Assembly (NCBI RefSeq): GCF_022549775.1
Contig: NZ_JAKZGP010000039.1
Span: 1-49,027, forward strand
Direction of reading: 5' to 3'
From: Belliella filtrata
GTDB lineage: Bacteria > Bacteroidota > Bacteroidia > Cytophagales > Cyclobacteriaceae
DNA: 49,027 bases
The position numbers were made by a program, and so were the translations under genes. The notes beneath the pieces are model-generated. The model was given only the letters and a program-made list of their open reading frames with translations. It made no database searches and was not told the DNA's origin. Position 1 is the first letter of the stretch. Each line of letters opens with the position of its first letter. Below, one piece after another: positions 31,898-39,351 of the stretch.

Positions 31898-33799
31898 TTA
31901 TTCTAAAACCACCCCCTCAAGAGTAGGTTCAATCACTTTGATGTATCCAGCTTCATCAAACTCCATTTTGTCTATGCAAACCTCTCTATGGAATCCTGCT
32001 GCACCACCCATATTGATCCCCTTTGGTCTATTGAACCTGTGGTAAACTATCATCCAATCGTCAGTTCCATGCACATTGATCACAGAATTGTGTCCAGTAC
32101 CATAAATCCCCAATTTTGGGTTCTTTTTTAAAATCAAGTTGTTTTCTGGGATTTCCAATGGACCTAGTGGACTATCAGATATCGCATACCTCACACGATA
32201 ATTTTCTGACCTTGTATCATCCTCAGACCATAGGAAGTAGTACTTACCCTTTCTGAAAAAAACCTCCACTCCCTCTCTGAATGATTCATCAGGAGTCATT
32301 ACTTTAACTTGCTTTTTGTCATAACTCATTAAGTCATCATTCAAAGGAACGGCGGCTAAGTATCCATTCCCCCAATAAAGGAAAGTTTTTCCAGATTGAG
32401 GATCTTCGAAAATGTCTGGATCTATCTCTTGCCCCCCTCTTACGCCTTCTGGCTTTGAATCAACAAGTGGCTTACCCATATCCACAAAAGGCCCAGAAGG
32501 ACTATCTGAAGTAGCCACACCAATTTTCTGACTAGCGGTGAAGTAGTAGAAATACTCATAATCATCCCCACGCTTGACTTCTAGCATGGTGGGTGCCCAT
32601 GCATGCATATCACTCCACGAAACGTCCTTCTTCAAATCAAGAATCACAGCTTCTTCTTTCCAATCTCGAAGGTTTTCTGAAGAGAAAGTCTTGAAATAAG
32701 TCCCAGACCAGCCATCATATCCGTCACTGGTTGGGTATAGGAAGTATTTTTGCTCTTTTTCAGAATAAATAATCTCTGGATCAGCATAGTACCCTTTCAA
32801 AACAGGATTTCCATTTGCAGCTTTATCTGCATATCCATACTTAGCCAATAACCTTTCCTTTTCCTCAAGTGTGATCGGTAATACTGAGCCATGTCGTGGA
32901 TGAAAATCCATGCTAATCTGCTCATCAATCACTGTGAAAGTTTCTAAATCCGTACTTTCAGTAAACTGATATGAGCCCTTCATATACACATCATACATGA
33001 GAATATACTTTTCTGAATCATTCAACTTGAAAATACCAGATCCTTCAACTGCCTCTTTGGTCTGCTGAAGGTATTCATCCTTCATTTCATATCCCTCTGT
33101 CAGCTTGTCGGATACAGCCTTCTTGAGTCCATTGCCGTGTCCTTCTGTCTTGAAGAACAAGTGATACTTACCTTCGTGAAAGATGATATCGCCATCTATA
33201 CAAGATTTTCCTTCTGGATGATAAAAAAGCTGCTTCGGCTCTGATTCCAAAGCCGTAAAATCCTTGTTGGCATAGGCATAATAGATGATATCTGCTTCTC
33301 CATCAAACTGCATAGACCAGTAAACCAAATACTTACCAGCTTTGGCATCATAAATAGTTTGTGGTGCCCATACCCTTCTTACATCCTTGAAGTTCTCAGG
33401 GAAAACAGTTGGTATATGAATATTGCTATGCGTCCAATTTACCAAGTCATCGGACTTGAGAAGGATCATACTTTCATTAGTCCAGCCGTCATTTGGAACA
33501 TAGAGGTCTGTCAATACCATGTAGAATGATTTGCCATCATCTGATCTTAAAATGTGCGGATCTCTTACTCCACCTTGTTTACTGATCACATCATTGTCTA
33601 TTACTGGCAAGTAATTGTTCAAGGCTCGATAGGTAAATCCATCATCACTGATCGCATAGTGTACTGCTTCCTGACCTGGACCATTTCCAATAAAATAGGC
33701 AAAAAGATACGCTTCGGGCTGTATTTTTTCAGCACACGAATTGAATAATACTGCAAATGCAAGAAAATAGAGAGATAGAATAGGTTTGAGAATTTTCAT
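31898..33799 (-). CDS. Bimodular GH43 lipoprotein (two five-bladed propellers)
   Basis: A 633-aa predicted lipoprotein (Cys22 in VLFNSC). It holds two GH43-type propellers in a row. Module 1 (about 28-305) has GVRDPHIL with base Asp80, RVWAPQTIYDAKAGKYLVYWS and VEGSGIFKL with the likely acid Glu. Module 2 (about 330-630) has YYADPEIIYSEKEQKYFLYP, SDMHAWAPTMLEV and REGVEVFFRKGKYYFLWSEDDT. Acid and base positions seem present in both. GH43 enzymes are mostly alpha-L-arabinofuranosidases, beta-xylosidases or exo-beta-1,3-galactanases; which applies cannot be read here. It follows GH88 by 5 nt. Confidence 0.87.
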   Translation of the reverse strand: MKILKPILSLYFLAFAVLFNSCAEKIQPEAYLFAYFIGNGPGQEAVHYAISDDGFTYRALNNYLPVIDNDVISKQGGVRDPHILRSDDGKSFYMVLTDLYVPNDGWTNESMILLKSDDLVNWTHSNIHIPTVFPENFKDVRRVWAPQTIYDAKAGKYLVYWSMQFDGEADIIYYAYANKDFTALESEPKQLFYHPEGKSCIDGDIIFHEGKYHLFFKTEGHGNGLKKAVSDKLTEGYEMKDEYLQQTKEAVEGSGIFKLNDSEKYILMYDVYMKGSYQFTESTDLETFTVIDEQISMDFHPRHGSVLPITLEEKERLLAKYGYADKAANGNPVLKGYYADPEIIYSEKEQKYFLYPTSDGYDGWSGTYFKTFSSENLRDWKEEAVILDLKKDVSWSDMHAWAPTMLEVKRGDDYEYFYYFTASQKIGVATSDSPSGPFVDMGKPLVDSKPEGVRGGQEIDPDIFEDPQSGKTFLYWGNGYLAAVPLNDDLMSYDKKQVKVMTPDESFREGVEVFFRKGKYYFLWSEDDTRSENYRVRYAISDSPLGPLEIPENNLILKKNPKLGIYGTGHNSVINVHGTDDWMIVYHRFNRPKGINMGGAAGFHREVCIDKMEFDEAGYIKVIEPTLEGVVLE

Positions 33800-33804
33800 T
33801 AGTA

Positions 33805-35004
33805 TTAGTTAAGTTGGTTTTTGTAACGCTTGATAGCTTCTAAGAAATAGTAGTCTCCATAAGTAAGTGGCGTATCTACTTCTGTATTTTCTGGGATGTG
33901 GCCAACTCCATGTTTTAGTATGAATCCACCATTGGAATTTGGTTCTGCTAGGTAAGGAGCGGATGCCAAAGAGAATATCATCTTTTCTGCATCATCAAAA
34001 TACCTCTTAGAATCAGGTTGGTCTACATATGTAGTCAGCTCGAGTAATGCTGCCGCTGCAATAGCTCCAGCAGAAGAATCCCTTAAGGCATCGGGGATAT
34101 TAGGTGCATCAAAATCCCAATAGGGAATTTTATCAGCAGGCAAATTCGGATGATCTAACATGAAATTGGCAATTTTGACAGCTTGATCAAGGTATTTTTG
34201 ATCTTTGGTAAACCTGTACATTACCGTATATCCATATAGACCCCATGCTTGACCTCTAGCCCATGCTGAATCGTCAGAATATCCCTGTGCTGTGTGTTTT
34301 TTGGTAACTTCTCCTGTTTCTGGATTATAATTCACGACATGGTAGCTGCTATTATCTTCTCTAAAATGATGCTTGATCGTGTTGTCCGCATGTGTGATAG
34401 CAATCTCTTTGTACTTGGGGTCACCAGTCTCCTCAGAAGCCCAAAACAAAAGCTCTAGATTCATCATATTATCGATGATCACGAGGTAATCTCCTTCTTT
34501 GGAATCCCAAGACTTGATCAATCCAACATTTTCATCAAATCTTGAGCTCAAAGACGCTGCACTTTGAATCAAAATATCTTTATACGCTTCCTTTGGAGCA
34601 ATTTCAAGGGCATTTCCAAAGCTACAAAACATCATGAATCCAAGATCATGCGTTGTTGTATTGTGCTTTTCCTTTTCTAAAATAGACAAGATCCTCTCTG
34701 CTTCTTCCAACAGCTCTTTGTCTTGATTCTGCTCATACATGTACAGAAGAGAACCAGGGTAGAACCCACTACACCACCAGCCAGACCCAGATGTTTCTAA
34801 CTTATCGCTATTTGCATGGTAAGTTTTTGGAAACCGCTGGTCTGGAAGTATCTCTTTCAAATATTTGTATTGATCTGTAGACTGCTGAATTACTGTCTCT
34901 AATGTTGCTAACCTGTCATCTTGAACCTCAGTTTTACTTTGTGCTGTACAAGCTGCAAAACAGATACCCGTTCCGATCACTAGATATGTCAAAAGTCTTT
35001 TCAT
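33805..35004 (-). CDS. GH88 unsaturated glucuronyl hydrolase lipoprotein
   Basis: A 399-aa lipoprotein (Cys19 in CFAACT region) with an (alpha/alpha)6-barrel of glycoside hydrolase family 88. THDLGFMMFCSFG contains Asp120 and VIIDNMMNLELL contains Asp178, the pair equivalent to the two catalytic aspartates of Bacillus unsaturated glucuronyl hydrolase. SGWWCSGFYPG, SAWARGQAWGLYGY and DSSAGAIAAAALLEL are other family blocks. It removes the 4,5-unsaturated uronic acid left by a polysaccharide lyase, which implies a lyase acts upstream in this pathway. It lies 9 nt after the BNR_4 gene. Confidence 0.92.
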   Translation of the reverse strand: MKRLLTYLVIGTGICFAACTAQSKTEVQDDRLATLETVIQQSTDQYKYLKEILPDQRFPKTYHANSDKLETSGSGWWCSGFYPGSLLYMYEQNQDKELLEEAERILSILEKEKHNTTTHDLGFMMFCSFGNALEIAPKEAYKDILIQSAASLSSRFDENVGLIKSWDSKEGDYLVIIDNMMNLELLFWASEETGDPKYKEIAITHADNTIKHHFREDNSSYHVVNYNPETGEVTKKHTAQGYSDDSAWARGQAWGLYGYTVMYRFTKDQKYLDQAVKIANFMLDHPNLPADKIPYWDFDAPNIPDALRDSSAGAIAAAALLELTTYVDQPDSKRYFDDAEKMIFSLASAPYLAEPNSNGGFILKHGVGHIPENTEVDTPLTYGDYYFLEAIKRYKNQLN

Positions 35005-35013
35005 TTTGGTAAG

Positions 35014-36345
35014 TTAGTTTGATTTGATTTGATTTAAATGTTTTATCTGTAGTACGGTTACTGGAGAAGATTTATGGTCAGCAAGTCCTTCTCCATCAAT
35101 CTGAGTTACTTTTTGTACAAAAAGATGAAGTTCTTTTTCATCCTTCCATCTGGAAATGTCTAGCGTTGGCTCCCATTGACCAACATCCTCTGAACTGAGC
35201 GCTGTCATTTTCCATCTTTTTGATTTTCCATAGACTAGTAAGACCTTTCCTCCAAACTCTTCATCTCGATAGATCAAGTACATTACTCCTTTATGATCCA
35301 CTAGAAGCTGTGGGCGGGAGATAGGAATTCTTTTGGTGCCACCACCTGCCAGGTCAAAAAATTGACTCCTATGGTTAGGGCTCACTTTCTTCCATGCCTT
35401 TCCCCTTTGATAGATCACCTGAAGCTGTGTCACTTGATTTCCAACGCTATCCATCCAATATGTTGCTATATAGGGTTTACCCTTTTTATCGGTTGTGATC
35501 GCTGTTTGATTGATCAAATTGCTATTTTGTGGAATCCTCCAAGCATAAGTTGCTGTGTTTTGCTTGATAGGTAAGGCATATTTTTCACCCAAATGATTCT
35601 CCCAAGTATGTCCTTTATCTTTCGAAATGGCATAGGCCATGTCGTGATTGGTCTCTACATCCCAAGATTCTCTCCACACCCAACTCAGATGGATATACCC
35701 TTTACCATCTATACAAGCTTGCCAATAAGCACTTCTTTCAGCTTCTCCATCTATCAAGTTTCTATGTATTTGTCTCCACGATTGAGTAGTCAAATCATAA
35801 TGATTGATAACTAGATTGCCTCTTCCAGATCCACCTGATCGATACATCATGATCAAGTCTCCATCAGGAAGTCGGTGAAACTCCGGGTAAGTAACATGGC
35901 TTTCCTCACTACCAGTCAATGATTCCATATCGCCCATTTCTAACCCATATGGCTCAATACTTCTGGCATAATTGAGCTGATTGTCGTGGTGATCCCAAGA
36001 CATGTGTAGGAACCCGTCTCCATCCAATACAATGCTAATAGCATTATGAGCATCTTTGACATTCCCAGTAAATGCGGTGGTTTCGGTTTGCCAAACTTTT
36101 TCATCAAGATTTCTTTTAGCAAGTACAACCTTCCCATCAGGATCATAATAAGCAGCGAATTGCAATCCATCTTTACTATCTAGGGCGTTTCTTCTAAAGA
36201 TTACCGTGTTGACAGAGTTCCCCGCCCAACCCTCTCCTATTGTAGAGATTTTGATCAGATCATTTTGGTGATCTTGAGCCATGCAATTGACACATTGAAA
36301 GGAAATCCAGAAGATGAGGTAAACAAATGCGTTGATACATTTCAT
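35014..36345 (-). CDS. BNR_4 beta-propeller protein, candidate uronate lyase or rhamnosidase
   Basis: A 443-aa exported protein with a signal peptide (cleavage near CMAQ). The ATG at 36345 follows the DUF2264 stop by 1 nt; an upstream TTG in frame is less likely. The BNR_4 signature is clear: KDAHNAISIVLDGDGFLHMSWDHH-type block ending at His119-His120, then DNQLNYARS, and later repeated strands such as GYIHLSWVWRE and PYIATYW. Seven-bladed BNR_4 proteins in CAZy include ulvan lyases (PL24/PL25) and the GH145/PL42 enzymes acting on rhamnose-alpha-1,4-glucuronate. With GH88 and GH105 nearby, a lyase or rhamnose-glucuronate enzyme is likely; the exact reaction is not readable. Confidence 0.75.
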   Translation of the reverse strand: MKCINAFVYLIFWISFQCVNCMAQDHQNDLIKISTIGEGWAGNSVNTVIFRRNALDSKDGLQFAAYYDPDGKVVLAKRNLDEKVWQTETTAFTGNVKDAHNAISIVLDGDGFLHMSWDHHDNQLNYARSIEPYGLEMGDMESLTGSEESHVTYPEFHRLPDGDLIMMYRSGGSGRGNLVINHYDLTTQSWRQIHRNLIDGEAERSAYWQACIDGKGYIHLSWVWRESWDVETNHDMAYAISKDKGHTWENHLGEKYALPIKQNTATYAWRIPQNSNLINQTAITTDKKGKPYIATYWMDSVGNQVTQLQVIYQRGKAWKKVSPNHRSQFFDLAGGGTKRIPISRPQLLVDHKGVMYLIYRDEEFGGKVLLVYGKSKRWKMTALSSEDVGQWEPTLDISRWKDEKELHLFVQKVTQIDGEGLADHKSSPVTVLQIKHLNQIKSN

Positions 36346-36346
36346 C

Positions 36347-37558
36347 TTAAATAGCTTTATCAATTATCACCTTTTGACCTCCCCATATTTTTCGTTGTGT
36401 CCAAGACTCCGCAGGATCAGCCCAGAAGCTTGACTGCTCTGGCAACCCAAGTACCAAAAATACTTGAGCGCATAAATACAAGCTGCCAGTAGAAATGTAT
36501 GGTTCGGCAATCTCTGGCTGAGCCCCATTGAAGCCTAACTTCAACCAGCCGTTTTGATCAAACATGGTTTCGGATTCAAAATGCTTATTTACTATGGCCA
36601 ATATTGCTCCTCGAACCTGTGCTGGTGATACTCCTTCAGGCAATTTTTCCCAAAGTGCCACTTGAGAGAGTGCTTGAAATGCCCCAAACCTGTACGCCAT
36701 AGATCTTCCTATCACAGGGTAAGTCCCCTCAGGAGAAATTAGCCTCTCTTGGATAGCTGCATATCTTTGGGCTCTTTTTAGAAAAAGTTCATAGTCTAAC
36801 TTGTTCCCTTTCCCAGTCTCTAACAGCGTCTTGCTGATATCTAGGAGCATAGGTTGAATTACAAAGCTATTGTAATAGTCAAAATGAAAATCAGGGCCAT
36901 CTCCATATACACCATCACCTAAGTACCATTCTTTGTGCTTATTCAAGGCATAGGCTATCCTAACCATATCTCCATCTCCATCAAACTTCAGCAGGGCTGC
37001 TTCTATCATACCTGTAAACAATAGCCAGTTGCTGTAATATGGACTGATCTTACGGGTAGCGCGAAGCGCATCAATTGTCTGACGCTTGGTGACCTCATCT
37101 AGTCTTTCCCAGAGCTGAGTAGGTGCTCTCAATAATCCTTGAGCCAGAAAAGCCGCATCAACCAGAGGCTGACCATGATCTGTAAAGTTCATAAAGTCAT
37201 TTGCCTTAGGGTCAGTAGCATGCTTTAACGATTGGTGAATCATCAATATATACTTCTCTCTTAGCTTCCCTTCAGTAGTCTCATCTGGCCCCAATTCCAG
37301 CCAAGGAGCCATACCAGCTACCAGTCTTCCAAATGCCTCCAAATAAGTTACCTTATCCCTATCGCCATAAGCATTTGGAGCAACCTCTATGGGCATAGTA
37401 GCTTTCAATCTATCTTGGCTCAAATTCACCAAGACAGGATCAGCTATTTTAGTCAATTGATCTATAAATAAGGATCTTTCGGTGGTAGTTTGGGCTAGTG
37501 AAGTTTGGACTACAAAAAGAATAAGTGTACTAAAGACATATATTTTTGATTTGATCAT
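36347..37558 (-). CDS. DUF2264 exported protein
   Basis: A 403-aa protein with a signal peptide (cleavage near SLAQ, residue 23) followed by a DUF2264 domain: YLEAFGRLVAGMAPWLELGPDE, NFTDHGQPLVDAAFLAQGLLRAP, NWLLFTGMIEAALL, DGVYGDGPDFHFDYYNSFVIQPM and ISPEGTYPVIGRSMAYRFGAFQ. Charged residues in the last three blocks (Asp, His, Asp, Tyr) look like an active site. The fold is expected to be an alpha/alpha toroid. I recall a link between this fold and beta-glucuronidases of family GH154 in arabinogalactan loci but am not certain. First gene after susCD, 2 nt before the BNR_4 gene. Confidence 0.8.
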   Translation of the reverse strand: MIKSKIYVFSTLILFVVQTSLAQTTTERSLFIDQLTKIADPVLVNLSQDRLKATMPIEVAPNAYGDRDKVTYLEAFGRLVAGMAPWLELGPDETTEGKLREKYILMIHQSLKHATDPKANDFMNFTDHGQPLVDAAFLAQGLLRAPTQLWERLDEVTKRQTIDALRATRKISPYYSNWLLFTGMIEAALLKFDGDGDMVRIAYALNKHKEWYLGDGVYGDGPDFHFDYYNSFVIQPMLLDISKTLLETGKGNKLDYELFLKRAQRYAAIQERLISPEGTYPVIGRSMAYRFGAFQALSQVALWEKLPEGVSPAQVRGAILAIVNKHFESETMFDQNGWLKLGFNGAQPEIAEPYISTGSLYLCAQVFLVLGLPEQSSFWADPAESWTQRKIWGGQKVIIDKAI

Positions 37559-37576
37559 AATTAATTAGGTAAAATA

Positions 37577-37614
37577 TAGAATGAAGCCCTGAGGAATCTC
37601 TGAACTTCATTCTA
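37577..37614 (-). promoter_or_regulatory. Intergenic hairpin between susD and the enzyme genes
   Basis: A perfect 10-bp inverted repeat, TAGAATGAAG (37577-37586) with CTTCATTCTA (37605-37614), loop 18 nt, in the 108-nt gap between susD and DUF2264. On the minus strand it is followed by TATTTTACC, not a true T run. It could be an attenuator or RNA-processing site that lowers enzyme transcripts relative to susCD. Confidence 0.5.
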
Positions 37615-37666
37615 TTCAACTTGAGCTTTAAATGTTAAAATTAATGATTAAGGAGGTATAAAAGAA

Positions 37667-39340
37667 TTAATATCCATCATTTTGCCTTAAAACAGCATCC
37701 TTATTCAAATCAATTTCTGATTGAGGGATTGGAAGCTTCATGTGAAAATCTTGTAAACCATCAGTGGTTTCAATTTCTCCATTGGCTAAAGGTGTAGTAC
37801 CTGTAAGCCTTCGGGCCCTCTCTACCAAAGTACCAGTCCTTACCAAAGTCATTCTTCTATTTTCCTCCGCAAGCAGTTCCCTAGCTCTTTCATCCAGTAT
37901 AAAATCAAGTGTAATCTGACTGGATGTAACTAAAGGAGCATTTGCCCTTTCTCTCAATACATTGATATCTGCTGCTGCACCTGCCAAATCTCCAGTTTTC
38001 ATTCTAGCCTCTGCACGAAGGAGGTAGGTTTCCCCTAATCTCATTACCATGAAATCCTTCCACATGGCATAGCCAAAAACATCCCTTACATCAAATTCTC
38101 CCCACTTCATTGAATATGGAGCCATTCTCCAAATCGTATCAGCCTGAAAGATTCTAATTACATTTCCATTGGCCAGTGTAATATCTCTATTTTGACCATA
38201 GGGAACTTCTTGCCCCCTTATGTTATCATATGCGGACCCTTGATTATTAAAATAAAGCTTCCTTTTGATATTAAATTGGGAGTTTCTGACATCTTGATCG
38301 TCATACAAACCATACAAGACCCAGTTGTTCAAGCGTACTCTGGCAATTCCTCTTCCTCCCAAAGAGTCAGCTGGCTCCATCCCAGGCACATCATAGTATC
38401 CACCAACCCATATCCTTCTTTGCTGCGGTGCTCCAAATCCTCCTCCTGAGACATCAGCTGGGTTTTCCATTTCGAGAACCCAAATAGCCTCTGTATTCCC
38501 TTGACTTCTACGCTGATTTCCTTTGATAAACATGTCTGAGAAGTGATCTCCTGGAAGACTAGACCTCACCCCGTACCGTTGTCTTACAAGCGAGTATCTT
38601 CCATTGTTAATTATTGTAGATGCTTGTACCTCCGCTTCAGCGGGTTTATCTAATCTCAAGTAAACCTCAGCTAACAATTGATGAGCTATCATTTTATTGA
38701 TTCTACTTTCATTCCTTGCCGATCCCGCATTTGGTAAAAACTCAGTGGCAAAAAGCAAGTCTTGTTCTATAACTGCATTTACTTCATTTGCCGGTGTTCG
38801 TACAAAATCCGTTTTTGGAGCAGTAAGTGGTGCTGTCAATAGGGGAACATCACCATAAAGCGTTACCAACATATTGTATGCATAAGCTCTAAAAAACCTT
38901 GCCTCAGCATTGAAAGCACTAATCTCAGCGGCTGTCATACCCGTTGGGTTATTGTTTTCTGCGGCATCGATTAACAAATTAGCATTATTAATCAGCACAT
39001 ATAAGGAACTCCAAATCTTTCTTGCGGCAGGATCCAAAGAGTTCATTTGAGAATAACTAAAATAAGATCTAGAATCCCCATTTGATCTTCCTGAAGGTGC
39101 CCAAAGTATATCGGTGCCTACATGCCACATGGCTTGGATCGTTTGATCTTGATCATTGGTATACATAGAAATAAAATGTCTATGAAGCCCAATAGCAGAT
39201 GCTTCAAACCCTAACCTATCATTCAACGACTCTGGAGCATACCTATCTAGGACTTTCTCGTCTAGAAATGAGTCGTCACATGCTGTCATCCCCAATAGGA
39301 TCAAGCAGAAAATTCCTATATGAATAATATTATTTTTCAT
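37667..39340 (-). CDS. susD: SusD/RagB-family glycan-binding lipoprotein
   Basis: A 557-aa lipoprotein with Cys21 in the lipobox LLGMTAC, followed by DDSFLDEKVLDRYAPES. The SusD pattern of TPR-like helices is visible: AEISAFNAEARFFRAYAYNMLVTLYGDVPLLTAP-type block at about 140, AHQLLAEVYLRL, GETYLLRAEARMKTGDLAGAAADINVLRERA and LDFILDERARELLAEENRR near the C-terminus. It forms the lid of the SusC transporter and binds the glycan at the surface. It follows susC by 11 nt. Confidence 0.95.
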   Translation of the reverse strand: MKNNIIHIGIFCLILLGMTACDDSFLDEKVLDRYAPESLNDRLGFEASAIGLHRHFISMYTNDQDQTIQAMWHVGTDILWAPSGRSNGDSRSYFSYSQMNSLDPAARKIWSSLYVLINNANLLIDAAENNNPTGMTAAEISAFNAEARFFRAYAYNMLVTLYGDVPLLTAPLTAPKTDFVRTPANEVNAVIEQDLLFATEFLPNAGSARNESRINKMIAHQLLAEVYLRLDKPAEAEVQASTIINNGRYSLVRQRYGVRSSLPGDHFSDMFIKGNQRRSQGNTEAIWVLEMENPADVSGGGFGAPQQRRIWVGGYYDVPGMEPADSLGGRGIARVRLNNWVLYGLYDDQDVRNSQFNIKRKLYFNNQGSAYDNIRGQEVPYGQNRDITLANGNVIRIFQADTIWRMAPYSMKWGEFDVRDVFGYAMWKDFMVMRLGETYLLRAEARMKTGDLAGAAADINVLRERANAPLVTSSQITLDFILDERARELLAEENRRMTLVRTGTLVERARRLTGTTPLANGEIETTDGLQDFHMKLPIPQSEIDLNKDAVLRQNDGY

Positions 39341-39351
39341 TGCTTCAATTT

